Part shown: positions 31,145-40,158 of the stretch, piece by piece
Numbering within the stretch: position 1 is the first letter of the stretch
How the letters are laid out: each line of letters begins with the position of its first letter
Source: Solirubrobacter taibaiensis
Lineage (GTDB): Bacteria > Actinomycetota > Thermoleophilia > Solirubrobacterales > Solirubrobacteraceae
Direction: 5' to 3'
DNA length: 54,766 nt
NCBI GenBank assembly: GCA_027587225.1
Contig: JAPDDQ010000050.1
Location: 1 to 54,766 of the forward strand
Notes under the pieces: generated by a model
Database searches by the model: none
The model's input: the letters and a program-made list of their open reading frames with translations, nothing else
What the model was told of the DNA's origin: nothing
Translations under genes and position numbers: made by a program

Positions 31145-34100
31145 ACCCCGTCCTCCAGCAGCCGGTCCAGCTCGAGCACGAGCGCGGCCGGCGCGCGCCA
31201 GGTGAAGACGCCGCACGGCTGCCCGTCGACGACCGGCGTGTCCGCGCCGATCATCCCGCGGATGAACAGGTACAGGACGCCGCCCAGGTGCGTCGCCGGG
31301 TCGTACCCCGCGAGCCGCCAGCGCAGGTATCGGTGCAGCGCGACGGTGTACAGCAGCGCCTGCAGGCCGTAGTGCGCGCGTTCCATCTCCTCCGCGAGCG
31401 CGGCAGGACGGTAGTGCCAGGCCGTGAGCGGCTCGCCGGGCGCGGCGAGCCAGTTCGTCTTGTAGTCGACGACGTAGAACGCGCCGTCCAGCCGCAGCGC
31501 GAGGTCGATGCTGCCGGTGAGGTAGCCACGCACCGCCGCGCGCAGGTCCGGGTCGCTCAGCCGGTCCGCGTAGCCCGCGAGCGGATCACCCGCCGGGAGG
31601 TGGCGGCGCAGGACGTCGCCGATCGCGCTCGGCGTCACGGTCCCGACCGGCGCGTCCCCGCCCGCCAGCGGCAGCTCGAAGTTCATCTCGTCGAGCCGGT
31701 CCGAGCGCGGCACGTCGCACAGCCGCACGTTGTTCACGAGCGGGCCGAGCGGCGTCTCCATCGCCGCCTGCAGCCCGGCGATGGCCGCCCCACGGTCTCC
31801 CAGCTCCACGGGCCGGCGCGCCATCGTCTCGCCCACATGCTCCGCCAGCTCGGCGCCCAGGTCGGGCGCCGCGAAGTCCGCCGCCTCGAACACGGTGTGC
31901 ACGAACGTGCCGAACGCCGTGCCGCCCGGGCCTTCGCCGAGCAGCAGGGGCTGTTCGGCCAGCTCGCCCGAGGGGTCCTCGATCGGCGTCGGCGGCTCCT
32001 CGGGCTCGTCCTCGACGACGCGTTCCTCGGGCTCGCTGGCGACGCGCGACTCGTGCGAATCGGCCGTGATGTCCGAGTACGACGTCCGCCGCCACTGCTG
32101 GTCGAGCTCACGGGCCAGCTCCGCCGCCGACAGCGCGCCCGGCGGCGTCGGGTGGCTCACCCAGTACTCCGGCGCCGCGAGCGTGGAGCGCTCGAGCGAG
32201 ATCGAGCCACCGGCGTCCGCCTGCAGCCGCATGAACGCGCGGATCGCGTCGTTGTCCAGCGGGGTGGCCGACCCCTCCGTGGCGATCGAGCCGTCGGGGG
32301 CGCGCGCGAACAGCAGCCGCCCGAGCGAGGAATGGCGCGAGTCGAACGAGCCCGCCCACCACACGATCGCCTGGTGCTGGGCGCGGGTGAGCGCCACGTA
32401 GGCCAGCCGCAGGTCCTCGCCGCGCTGCTCGAAGATGAACTGCTTGCGGTGCTTGTCGTAGGTGGAGCCGCTGAGCCCGACGTCCACGCGCCGCGCGTTG
32501 CCGGCCGTCGTGTCGTGGTACGCGACCGGCCCGCTGCGCGGGATGTAGCCCGGCTCCCACAAATACGGGTAGTAGACGATCGGGAACTCGAGGCCCTTGC
32601 TGCGGTGGATCGTCAGCACCTGCACGGCCTCGTCGTCGGACTCCAGCCGGCGGCTGCGCTCCTCGTCGGCCTCCTGCTCGGCCGAGGCGATCCGCGCGCG
32701 CAGCCAGGTGACCAGCGCGGCCGTGCCCATCTGCTCGGTCTTGACCGCGGCGTGCAGGAGCTGGCCGACGTGGCGCAGGTCGGTGAGCCGGCGCTCGCCG
32801 GACGTGTCCGCGAGCACGCGCCCGGGCAGGCCCTCGACCAGCGCGATCGTCTCCATCAGCGCTGCCACGCCCTTCTCGCGCAGCACGCGCGCCCAGTGGT
32901 GCAGCCGCTGGTGCACGTCCTCCCAGGCGTCGTCATCGGCCGCCGCGACCTGCTCCGCCGTCCAGCCGAGGAAGGGCGTCAGCGCGGCGGTGTGCGCGCG
33001 GCGCGGGTCGGCCGGGCGCTCGATGGACGCCAGCAGCCGCATCCAGTCGCGTGCCGCGAGCGTGCCGAACACGCTGCCCGCGCCGTTGATGACGGCGGGC
33101 ACGCCGACCGCGTCCAGCTCGTCGCGGATGAGCGCCGCGTTGCGGTGCGTGCGCACGAGCACGGCGATGTGGCCCGGGCAGACCTTCACCCGCGAGTGCG
33201 CGGTGCCGTCCTCGTTGCGGCGCTCGATCTCCGCCCCCGAGTTCAGCAACCGGACGAGGTCCGCGGCCAGGTCCTTGGCGATGTGCTCGCGGGCGGGCGC
33301 GTTGGAGGCGTAGCCCTGGCGGGTCATCGTCACGTCATCGCGGCGCAGGAAGCGCACGCGCAGCGGCTCGCTGACCGGCGCACCCGTGAGCCGGGGCTCG
33401 CGGTTCGGTGGCGCCGCCTCCACCGTGCGGTACACGATCCCCTCGTCGCCGAGCTTGGCGCCGCCGAACATCGTGTCGTACGCCCGTAGGAGGCCTTCGT
33501 CGCTGCGCCAGTTGACCTGCAGCGTCGCCTGCGTGGTCGCGGCCCGCGCCGCGTCGAGGTACGCGTAGACGTCCGCGCCACGGAAGGCGTAGATGGCCTG
33601 TTTGGGGTCGCCGATCAGCACGAGCGTCCCGTCACCGGAGGCGAACGCGACGCGCATGATCTCCCACTGAACCGGGTCCGTGTCCTGGAACTCGTCCACG
33701 AGCACGACGCGGTAGCGGGACTGCAGCTTGCGGGCGACGTCCTTGCCTTCCGGGCCCGACAGCGCGGCCTCCAGCCGGATCAGCAGATCGTCGTAGGTGA
33801 GGATGCCCGCGCGGCGCTTGCGCGCTTCCAGTTCGGCCCGCACCGCACACGCGAGCCGGTAGCGCATCGCGGGGTCCGTGTCCTGGGGTGCGCCCTCGGG
33901 CTCGAGCGCCGCCGTCGGGTGCTCCATCGCCACGCGGGCGATCTGCAGCGCTTGCGCGCGGGTGATCCGCGGCTTCTCGTCCCAGTGGAAGCGGCGGACG
34001 TAGAGGTCGTCGACGACTTCCACGAGCAGGTCGTCGATCTCCTCCACGACGGTCATGTCGCGCTCGACGTCACCGGCGACGCCGAGGCTGCCGAGCGCTT

Positions 34101-34491
34101 CCTGGCAGAAGGAGTGGATGGTGGCGATCGTCGCCGCGTCGAAGTCGGCGAGCGCGCGGGCGAGGTTGGCGCGACGCTCCTCGACCTGCTCGGGCGTTCC
34201 CTGAGCGAGCAGCCGGACGACCTCGTCGCGACCGGGATCGGCGCCGGCCAGGAACGCTTCCAGCCCGGCTTCCACCGCGACCAGGCGCTCGCGCACGCGG
34301 TCGCTCAGCTCGCCGGTGGCGATCCGGGTGAAGGTGACCAGCAGCAACTGCTGCAGCGGCGTGCCCTCGGCGACATAGCGCGCGGCCAGTGCCGCGATCG
34401 TGTACGTCTTGCCCGTCCCGGCGCTGGCTTCCAGGACGGTCACGCCCGTGGGGAGCGGACCGCAGACGTCGAACGGCGGTGCGCTGCTCAT
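31141..34491 (-). CDS. recB: RecBCD helicase-nuclease subunit RecB
   Basis: This 1116-aa UvrD-type 3'-5' helicase has a C-terminal nuclease. It shows Walker A LEASAGTGKTYTI, the IHSFCQEAL motif, VLVDEFQDTDPVQWEIM, LIGDPKQAIYAFRGAD, VLTIHRSKGLEFPIVYYP and YVALTRAQHQ. The nuclease core IDLALRLDGAFYVVDYKTNW carries the catalytic Asp-x-Lys (DYK). It overlaps recC by ATGA upstream and recD downstream. Length is close to that of E. coli RecB. A complete RecBCD set is notable because many actinobacteria rely on AdnAB. Confidence 0.97.
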   Translation of the reverse strand: MSSAPPFDVCGPLPTGVTVLEASAGTGKTYTIAALAARYVAEGTPLQQLLLVTFTRIATGELSDRVRERLVAVEAGLEAFLAGADPGRDEVVRLLAQGTPEQVEERRANLARALADFDAATIATIHSFCQEALGSLGVAGDVERDMTVVEEIDDLLVEVVDDLYVRRFHWDEKPRITRAQALQIARVAMEHPTAALEPEGAPQDTDPAMRYRLACAVRAELEARKRRAGILTYDDLLIRLEAALSGPEGKDVARKLQSRYRVVLVDEFQDTDPVQWEIMRVAFASGDGTLVLIGDPKQAIYAFRGADVYAYLDAARAATTQATLQVNWRSDEGLLRAYDTMFGGAKLGDEGIVYRTVEAAPPNREPRLTGAPVSEPLRVRFLRRDDVTMTRQGYASNAPAREHIAKDLAADLVRLLNSGAEIERRNEDGTAHSRVKVCPGHIAVLVRTHRNAALIRDELDAVGVPAVINGAGSVFGTLAARDWMRLLASIERPADPRRAHTAALTPFLGWTAEQVAAADDDAWEDVHQRLHHWARVLREKGVAALMETIALVEGLPGRVLADTSGERRLTDLRHVGQLLHAAVKTEQMGTAALVTWLRARIASAEQEADEERSRRLESDDEAVQVLTIHRSKGLEFPIVYYPYLWEPGYIPRSGPVAYHDTTAGNARRVDVGLSGSTYDKHRKQFIFEQRGEDLRLAYVALTRAQHQAIVWWAGSFDSRHSSLGRLLFARAPDGSIATEGSATPLDNDAIRAFMRLQADAGGSISLERSTLAAPEYWVSHPTPPGALSAAELARELDQQWRRTSYSDITADSHESRVASEPEERVVEDEPEEPPTPIEDPSGELAEQPLLLGEGPGGTAFGTFVHTVFEAADFAAPDLGAELAEHVGETMARRPVELGDRGAAIAGLQAAMETPLGPLVNNVRLCDVPRSDRLDEMNFELPLAGGDAPVGTVTPSAIGDVLRRHLPAGDPLAGYADRLSDPDLRAAVRGYLTGSIDLALRLDGAFYVVDYKTNWLAAPGEPLTAWHYRPAALAEEMERAHYGLQALLYTVALHRYLRWRLAGYDPATHLGGVLYLFIRGMIGADTPVVDGQPCGVFTWRAPAALVLELDRLLEDGV

Positions 34492-37400
34492 GCCTCGTGC
34501 ACCAGCAGCCGGTCCCACAGGCGGCGGGAGAGCCGCCCGAACCGGGTCGTCTCCCCCGTGCCCCAGTCCTCGCCGGCTCCGGCCGGCCGGGCGAGCAGCT
34601 CGTCGAACGTGAGCACGCCGTCGAACGCGAGTTGGTGCTCGGGCTTGACGTCCTCTTTGTCGAAGTTCCACTCCGACTCCCACTCGCGGCGCGCGGCGTC
34701 CTCCGGGTCGCGCTTGTCTCGCACGGCCTCCGCGTAGGCGGCGGTGGGCGCGCAGGCGATCGGCAGCGGCTCGCACATGCCGCGGTCGTAGAGGTCGGCG
34801 AGGATCGCGAGCTCAGCCCGCGCGTCCTGCGCGCTGAGCGTCGGCAGCTTGACCACCTTCACGCCGCCCTGTCCGCGGCCGACGATCACGGCCTCGTAGC
34901 CGCGATCCGGATACGCGGCGCACAGCGCGACGAGCCGCACCCACGCGCCGATCCGCTGGCGCGCCCCGACGCGTGAGTAGCCGACGGCGCGCAGCACCGT
35001 CCCGGTCACGTGCGGGACCGTTCCGCTCACGCGGCGCCCGTCGTCGAGCACCACGCGCACGTCGACCGAGGCCGTCTGCGCCTGGCCCGCGCGCGCCACG
35101 ATCTCCTCCACGATCGGCCGGACCTCCGCGATGGTGATGTCCGCCAGCGATCCGGGCGGGAGCTCGCCGCGCGCGACCTCGGCGGCCACGGCGTCGTCCA
35201 TCGGCACACCGGCGAGCCGCGCGGTCAGCATCCGGTCGCCGATCCGCCACCGGTCCAAGCCCTCGACCTCGACCGGCAGTGCGTCGGCCGGCTCGGTGGA
35301 GCGGTCGGCGACGCTCACCTCCAGCCGCTGGCCCAGGAACGCGCCGACCGGGTTGGAGAGGAACCGCGCCAGATCCTCGAGCTCCAGCACCGTGGCCGGC
35401 GAGCCGGGCAGCGGCGCATCCAGGAACGCACGCGGTTTCGGGCGGTCCGTCGCCAGCGCGCGGGCGCCCGCCAGCGTCACGTGATCGAAGCTCCACGGCT
35501 TGCCGTCGACGAGGCGGCCGGGCTCGTAGTTGCGCGGATCGAACGGCTGCAGCGGGTGCTTGACCAGCACGTGGTCGCGGACGCGCTTCCCGTCGACCCG
35601 TGCGGTGCGGTCCGCCATGTCCAGCAGCTCCCCGACTGGCACCGCGGGCGGGCGCGCGATGTTCGTGCGCTCGTCGTTGCCGGTGTAGGTGATGATCAGC
35701 CGGTCCGTCGCCGACATCAGCGCGTCGAGCAGCATCTGGCGGTCCTCGGTGCGCGAGTCCCGGTCCCCGACGTGCGGATCGGTGAGCAGCAGGTCGTCGC
35801 CGTCGCGCGGGGCCTTGCGCGGGAACGCGGCGTCGTCCAAGCCGAGCAGGCACACGACGCGGTGCGGCACCGAGCGCATCGGCACGAGCGTGCAGATCGT
35901 CAGGTGGCCGGTGCGGAAGTTCGCGCGCGTCGGCCGGCCCTGCAGGCGCTCGGCCAGCAGCGCGCGGATCTCAGCGAGCTCGAGCGTGCCGGCGTGGCCC
36001 GCCGCCTCGCGCACGACGTCGTCCAGCAGCCGCTGCAGCTCGCCGCGCTGCCAGCTGTCGCGACCGCTGGTCGCCGTCAGCGCGTCGGCCGCCGCCGCGA
36101 TCGCCGCCGCCCACTCCGGCACGGTCTGCGACGTGCTCAGCGCGTCGATGGCGACGCCGAGGCGTTCGACGAGCTCGCTGAAGCGGCCGGCGAGGTCGAT
36201 CGAGCCGCTCTCCACGTCGTCCAGCGGCAGCACGTCGGCGAACAGGCGCTGGTCCTGCTCGCTCATCGTCACGCCCAGCAGCAGGCGGTCCAGGCCCTTG
36301 CGCCAGGTGCCGCTGTCCAGCTTCTCGAGCTTGAACGGGGCGCGGTGGCCGGCGTCCAGGCCCCAGCGGATGCCGCTGTCGGCGATCCACTCCTCCACGC
36401 GCGTGAGCGCGTCGTCGTCGAGCCGGAAGCGTCGCCGGACCGGCTCGCGGTCGGCGAAGTCGATCACCTGCGAGGCCGTCAGCCGCTCCTCGGCGAGCTC
36501 CAGCAGCCGCGCGACGACGCCGAGCACCGGGTTCGTCTGGCGCAGCGAGCGGTCCGCGAGCCGCACGCGCAGATCCGGCAGCCCGGCCAGCTCCGGGTCA
36601 CCCTCGACGACGATGTCCCCCGCGCCGAACGTGGCCTGGATGAGCGGCGCGAAGACCTCGATGTCCGGGCACATCACGATCACGTCGCGCGGTTCCAGCG
36701 CCGCGTCCTCCTCCATCGCGTGCAGGATCGCGTCGCGCAGGACCTCGACCTGGCGCGCGCGGCCGTGGCAGGCGTGGACCTCGACGCTGCGGTCGGAGGG
36801 GTCCAGCGGCGGCCGGGCGTCGGCGTGGCCGGGATGCGGCGCGCCCGCCGGGGCCGTGTCCTCGCGCACGCCGGCCTGGAGGCGGGCCAGCAGGGAGGTC
36901 TTCGGATGCTCGACCGGATGCTCGGTGGAGCTGCTGTCCGGGCCCAGCACGAGTTGGAGCTCACGCGCGTCGTGTCCCCACGAGCCCAGCAGCCGGTTCG
37001 CCGGCGTCTCGACCGTGGGGTCCTCCGCGCGGCGCGTGACCCGCGGGGCGCCTTCGAGCTTCTGCCACAGGGCAGGCGAGGGGTGCAGCAGGAACAGCCG
37101 GACGTCGCGATGGACGGCGAGCGCTTCCAGCACGCGCAACTGGCCGGCCGGAAGCCGCGTGAGCCCGAACAGCGAGAAGCGCTGCGGCAGGTCGGCGAGA
37201 GCCGACTCGGCGCGCAGGCGCGCGCACGCGGCCGCCACGCGGGAAGCCGGGTCGGGCACCTCCAGGCGCGCGTTCAGGCGGCGCCACAACTCCGGCTGCC
37301 AGTGCTCGCCCTCACCCGCGGCCCAGGCCTGGATGAGCTCCGGGCGCTGCAGGGCATAGCGGTCGAACAGGTCGGCGAGGTGACGCACGGCCGCGAACCG

Positions 37401-37760
37401 GCGCGCCCGGCTGGCCTGCAGATGCGAAGCGAGCGGCCGCATCCACGGCTCCCCCATGGCCTGATCGACCACCTCCAACAGCGGCCACACCATGCGCTCC
37501 GGCAGCCACGGGTCCGTCGCCGGGTCGATGCCCGAGGCCGCCGCCACCGCGTTGCCGACCACCGTGCGCGGGAACGGGAAGTCCACGTTGGCGCAGATTC
37601 CGAGCGCGTTGGACAGGCGCTGCGTGAGCCAGCGCTCCATCCCGCGCGTGGGGACGGCGATGACCTCGCGCGCGAACGGGTCGGGCGGTGGCTCCGCGAA
37701 CAGGCCGTGGAGGGCTTCAATCAGGCCGTCGGCCCGGTCGGATCGGTGGACGTGGAGCAT
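34488..37760 (-). CDS. recC: RecBCD subunit RecC
   Basis: This 1090-aa subunit recognises Chi sequences and clamps the DNA in RecBCD. The start MLHVHRSDRADGLIEALHG and EVIAVPTRGMERWLTQRLS match the RecC N-terminus. Also seen are LFGLTRLPAGQLRVLEAL, DVIVMCPDIEVFAPLI, RVVCLLGLDDAAFPRKAPRDGDDLL and ITYTGNDERTN. ATG 37760 is chosen on homology; an upstream extension is a shadow. The recC-recB-recD order with 4-base overlaps makes one tightly coupled operon. Confidence 0.95.
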   Translation of the reverse strand: MLHVHRSDRADGLIEALHGLFAEPPPDPFAREVIAVPTRGMERWLTQRLSNALGICANVDFPFPRTVVGNAVAAASGIDPATDPWLPERMVWPLLEVVDQAMGEPWMRPLASHLQASRARRFAAVRHLADLFDRYALQRPELIQAWAAGEGEHWQPELWRRLNARLEVPDPASRVAAACARLRAESALADLPQRFSLFGLTRLPAGQLRVLEALAVHRDVRLFLLHPSPALWQKLEGAPRVTRRAEDPTVETPANRLLGSWGHDARELQLVLGPDSSSTEHPVEHPKTSLLARLQAGVREDTAPAGAPHPGHADARPPLDPSDRSVEVHACHGRARQVEVLRDAILHAMEEDAALEPRDVIVMCPDIEVFAPLIQATFGAGDIVVEGDPELAGLPDLRVRLADRSLRQTNPVLGVVARLLELAEERLTASQVIDFADREPVRRRFRLDDDALTRVEEWIADSGIRWGLDAGHRAPFKLEKLDSGTWRKGLDRLLLGVTMSEQDQRLFADVLPLDDVESGSIDLAGRFSELVERLGVAIDALSTSQTVPEWAAAIAAAADALTATSGRDSWQRGELQRLLDDVVREAAGHAGTLELAEIRALLAERLQGRPTRANFRTGHLTICTLVPMRSVPHRVVCLLGLDDAAFPRKAPRDGDDLLLTDPHVGDRDSRTEDRQMLLDALMSATDRLIITYTGNDERTNIARPPAVPVGELLDMADRTARVDGKRVRDHVLVKHPLQPFDPRNYEPGRLVDGKPWSFDHVTLAGARALATDRPKPRAFLDAPLPGSPATVLELEDLARFLSNPVGAFLGQRLEVSVADRSTEPADALPVEVEGLDRWRIGDRMLTARLAGVPMDDAVAAEVARGELPPGSLADITIAEVRPIVEEIVARAGQAQTASVDVRVVLDDGRRVSGTVPHVTGTVLRAVGYSRVGARQRIGAWVRLVALCAAYPDRGYEAVIVGRGQGGVKVVKLPTLSAQDARAELAILADLYDRGMCEPLPIACAPTAAYAEAVRDKRDPEDAARREWESEWNFDKEDVKPEHQLAFDGVLTFDELLARPAGAGEDWGTGETTRFGRLSRRLWDRLLVHEA

Positions 37761-37806
37761 GGGTTCGATCAGGGAAGTCGCGCGCGTGCGTGCAGACCTG
37801 ACAGCG

Positions 37807-38130
37807 CTAGCGCGAATACATGATGATCCCGACACCGGTCAGGCACACCAGCGCGCCGATCACGTCATAGCGATCCGGCTGGAAACCGTCGAAGACCACG
37901 CCCCAGAGCAGCGAGCCGATGATGAACACGCCGCCGTAGGCGGCCAGCACGCGGCCGAACTCGTTGCTGGGTTGGAAGGCCGCGATGACGCCGTACGCGG
38001 TCAGCGCCATCGCCCCCAGCGCGACGAACGCGACGCCCTTGTGCTCCTTGATGCCGAGCCACACCAGGTAGGCGCCGCCGATCTCGGCGAGGGCGGCAAG
38101 GGCGAACAGCGCGATCGAGCGGGCGGTCAC
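37807..38130 (-). CDS. YnfA/UPF0060 family membrane protein
   Basis: This 107-aa protein has four membrane helices. The signature ALAEIGGAYLVWLGIKEHKG lies at the start, AAFQPSNEFGRVLAAYGGVFIIGSLLWG in the middle and GALVCLTGVGIIMYSR at the end, all diagnostic of UPF0060/YnfA. The family is related to small multidrug-resistance transporters; the substrate is uncertain. The start is GTG 38130. It is separated from recC by 46 bases with no strong terminator visible. Confidence 0.93.
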   Translation of the reverse strand: MTARSIALFALAALAEIGGAYLVWLGIKEHKGVAFVALGAMALTAYGVIAAFQPSNEFGRVLAAYGGVFIIGSLLWGVVFDGFQPDRYDVIGALVCLTGVGIIMYSR

Positions 38131-38144
38131 GGCCCGTGATCTTG

Positions 38145-38732
38145 TCAGCCGATACGGCGGGCGGTCACGTACGCGCCGCCCCAGTACGCGTCGGTGCTCG
38201 AGTGCTCCATCACGCCACCACTCGACGTGGCCGAGACGACGGTCGTCTTGCTCGTGGCGATGCCGACGTGCGAGGCGCCCGGGCCGGCGGTGCTGAAGAA
38301 CACGAGGTCGCCGCGTCGGATGTCGCCGCGGGCGACGGCGCGGCCCATGCCGGCCTGCGCTTGCGAGTTGTGCGGGAGCGCGACGCCGGTCTTGCCGAAG
38401 GCGTACATCGTCAGGCCGGAGCAGTCGAAGCCGCCGGGCCCGGTGCCGCCATAGGCGTAGCCGTCGCCGATCTGGGCGCGCGCGGCGTCCACGACGCCGT
38501 CGGCCTCACGCGCCTCGGCGGCCTCGGCGCGCCGCTGCGCGCGGCGGAACTCCTTGCGCTCGACGAGCTCACGCACGGTCGTGACCTTCGCCGTCTGGAT
38601 GGCGACGGCCTCGTCGCGCGGCGACGGGGAATCATTGGCGGGTAAGGGTGCGGCGCTCGCCCCGGCGCACGGCAAAGCGCACGCGATCAGCGCTGTCATC
38701 GGGACGAGCCGCAGCCTGGAACGGCGCGGCAT
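38145..38732 (-). CDS. Secreted NlpC/P60 peptidoglycan hydrolase
   Basis: This 195-aa exported cysteine peptidase cleaves peptide stems of peptidoglycan. The signal peptide spans about residues 1-29 (VPMTALIACALPCAGASA). A helical spacer (VRELVERKEFRRAQRRAEAAEA) precedes the NlpC/P60 domain, with catalytic Cys104 in FDCSGLTMYAFG and His155 in SHVGIA; a third polar residue is likely near EHSS at the end. ATG 38732 fits the AAAGGA ribosome-binding site better than GTG 38735. The long leader was checked for a c-di-AMP riboswitch, which often precedes such genes, and none was found. Confidence 0.92.
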   Translation of the reverse strand: MPRRSRLRLVPMTALIACALPCAGASAAPLPANDSPSPRDEAVAIQTAKVTTVRELVERKEFRRAQRRAEAAEAREADGVVDAARAQIGDGYAYGGTGPGGFDCSGLTMYAFGKTGVALPHNSQAQAGMGRAVARGDIRRGDLVFFSTAGPGASHVGIATSKTTVVSATSSGGVMEHSSTDAYWGGAYVTARRIG

Positions 38733-38805
38733 CACTTCGGTCCTTTCGGTGGCAGGCCCGGGGCGCGAGGACGCGCGACCGTCACGGGCCGGACAGAGCG
38801 AAACA

Positions 38806-38840
38806 CCGTAGCAGCAGGGCTTTTTGCCCCGCTGCCACGG
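38806..38840 (-). terminator. Strong terminator after the secreted beta-repeat protein
   Basis: On the minus-strand RNA a 15-bp stem with loop AAAAA forms without mismatch if two G-U pairs are allowed, from 38840 to 38806. Those G-U pairs fix the orientation. A smaller hairpin, CCCCC/GGGGG (38842-38855), lies directly after the stop codon and adds to it. Confidence 0.8.
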
Positions 38841-38855
38841 TCCCCCATCAGGGGG

Positions 38856-39410
38856 TCAGAGCCGCGCGCACTGGTCTTCCTTGTTGCCCTGCACGACGTT
38901 GCCGGAGCCCTTGGGCGCCGGGCGGTTCTCCTTGCACTGCAGGTTGCCGTCGACGCGGTTGGACGTGATCGTCACGCCGCCCGTGTTCTTGACGACCTGG
39001 ATCGAGCCGCCGACCCGATTGCGCAGCGCCGACAGCGCCGAGCGATTCTCGTCGAACTGGATGTCGCCGCTGATCGTGCTGTCGAGCACACTGGCGCCGC
39101 CGCCCTGCTTGACCTGGACGGACCCGCCGATGCGCGAGCCGGCCTTGACCGTCACGCCCTTCGCGTTCTCGCCTTGGACGCTGCCGACGACGCGGATGCC
39201 GGTCGCGACCAGCGTCGCGCCCCTCTCGACCTTGAGCGTGCCCTTGATGGACGTGCCGTTGAGCGTGCACGTCGCACCTTCAGGGACGCGCACGTTGTCG
39301 ACCGTGATCGCGCCGAGCGACCCGCGACACGTGCGCTCATCCGCGGACGCCGCCGGGGCGAACGAGAGCGACGCCGCGAGGGCCGCGGCGATTCCGAGCA
39401 CCTTCTTCAT
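38856..39410 (-). CDS. Secreted protein with bactofilin-like beta repeats
   Basis: This 184-aa exported protein has signal peptide MKKVLGIAAALAASLSFAPAASA. The mature part is a series of short repeats such as GTLKVERGATLVATGIRVVG, GVTVKAGSRIGGSVQVKQGG and GVTITSNRVDGNLQCKENR. These look like rungs of a beta helix, as in bactofilins and polymer-forming proteins. There are three Cys. AGGAGGT precedes ATG 39410 by 8 bases, implying strong expression. No catalytic motif is seen. Confidence 0.75.
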   Translation of the reverse strand: MKKVLGIAAALAASLSFAPAASADERTCRGSLGAITVDNVRVPEGATCTLNGTSIKGTLKVERGATLVATGIRVVGSVQGENAKGVTVKAGSRIGGSVQVKQGGGASVLDSTISGDIQFDENRSALSALRNRVGGSIQVVKNTGGVTITSNRVDGNLQCKENRPAPKGSGNVVQGNKEDQCARL

Positions 39411-39509
39411 GTGAACCGACCTCCTGGTGGTTTGAGGAGGCCGCAATCTCCCGCCGCGCCGTGAGCGTTTCGTGAGCAACGCGTGAGAGGTCCCTCACGG
39501 AGGAGTAAC

Positions 39510-39546
39510 TTGACAGCGTGCTGTCATTTATGACAGAATGCTGTCA
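39510..39546 (+). promoter_or_regulatory. Promoter with paired MarR-type operators for the DJ-1/MarR operon
   Basis: Two dyads, TGACAGC-GT-GCTGTCA (39511-39526) and TGACAG-AATG-CTGTCA (39531-39546), have centres 20 bases apart. They overlap a probable promoter: TTGACA (39510-39515), 18 bases, CAGAAT (39534-39539). The start codon ATG 39547 falls where transcription should begin. Regulator binding would shut the promoter. Confidence 0.8.
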
Positions 39547-40158
39547 ATGACGAACGCACAGACCATCCACGTGGCCCTCTACGACTCGCTCGCCGATTGG
39601 GAGGTCGGGCACCTGCTCGCCGAGCTGCGTACGGGTCGCTTCACCGATACGCCGTTCGAGGTCGTCACCGTCGCGGAGACGACCGACCCGATCACCACCA
39701 TGGGCGGCGTGCGCATGCTGCCCGACATCACGCTCGCCGAGCTTGACCCGGCCGCCAGCGCGCTGCTCGTCCTGCCCGGCGGGGAGGTGTACGACGCAGG
39801 CGGCGGCGAAGCGTTCGCCGCCGCGGCCCGTCGCTTCCTCGACGCCGGTGTGCCCGTCGCCGCGATCTGCGGCGCCACCGCCGGTCTCGCCCGCGCCGGC
39901 CTGCTGGACGACCGCGCGCACACGAGCGCCGCCGCCGAGTACCTCGCCTACACGGGCTACGCGGGCGGCGAGCACTACGTCGACGAGCGCGCCGTGGCCG
40001 ATGGCAACGTCATCACCGCCGGACCGCAGTCACCGGTGCAGTTCGCCCGCGCGACGCTGGCGCACCTCGAGCTGGCCTCCGAGGCCAAGCTCGACGCGTA
40101 CGAGGCCGTGTTCGACCGCGGCGACGCGTCCGGCTACCCGGCGTTGATGGCCGCGTGA
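39547..40158 (+). CDS. DJ-1/PfpI family protein
   Basis: This 203-aa protein has the class I glutaminase-like fold: TIHVALYDSLADWEVGHLL at the start (Asp12 region), VLPGGEVYDAGGG, and the nucleophile elbow VAAICGATAGLARAGLLD with Cys108. YFEDA-like partner residues are not evident. Members act as glyoxalases, deglycases, amidases or transcription-linked sensors. ATG 39547 is preferred over ATG 39538, which lies in the operator. The stop overlaps the start of the MarR gene (GTGA), so this protein is probably the target the MarR protein controls. Confidence 0.9.
   Translation: MTNAQTIHVALYDSLADWEVGHLLAELRTGRFTDTPFEVVTVAETTDPITTMGGVRMLPDITLAELDPAASALLVLPGGEVYDAGGGEAFAAAARRFLDAGVPVAAICGATAGLARAGLLDDRAHTSAAAEYLAYTGYAGGEHYVDERAVADGNVITAGPQSPVQFARATLAHLELASEAKLDAYEAVFDRGDASGYPALMAA

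Noticed and set aside
35010..37823. Very long plus-strand open frame opposite recC, and similar long frames opposite recB and the PilX-like gene
   Set aside because: High GC makes antisense frames open by default. Translations are Arg/Ala/Gly/Val-rich with no family pattern, while the minus-strand genes have full motif sets.
38148..38155. GCCGATAC on the plus strand
   Set aside because: It lies inside the 3' coding end of the NlpC/P60 gene, with no plus-strand gene downstream and no -35; taken as chance.
38733..38805. Possible c-di-AMP (ydaO) riboswitch before the NlpC/P60 gene
   Set aside because: This gene class often has one, but the leader is short and lacks the conserved ydaO segments; only a terminator hairpin from the preceding gene is present.
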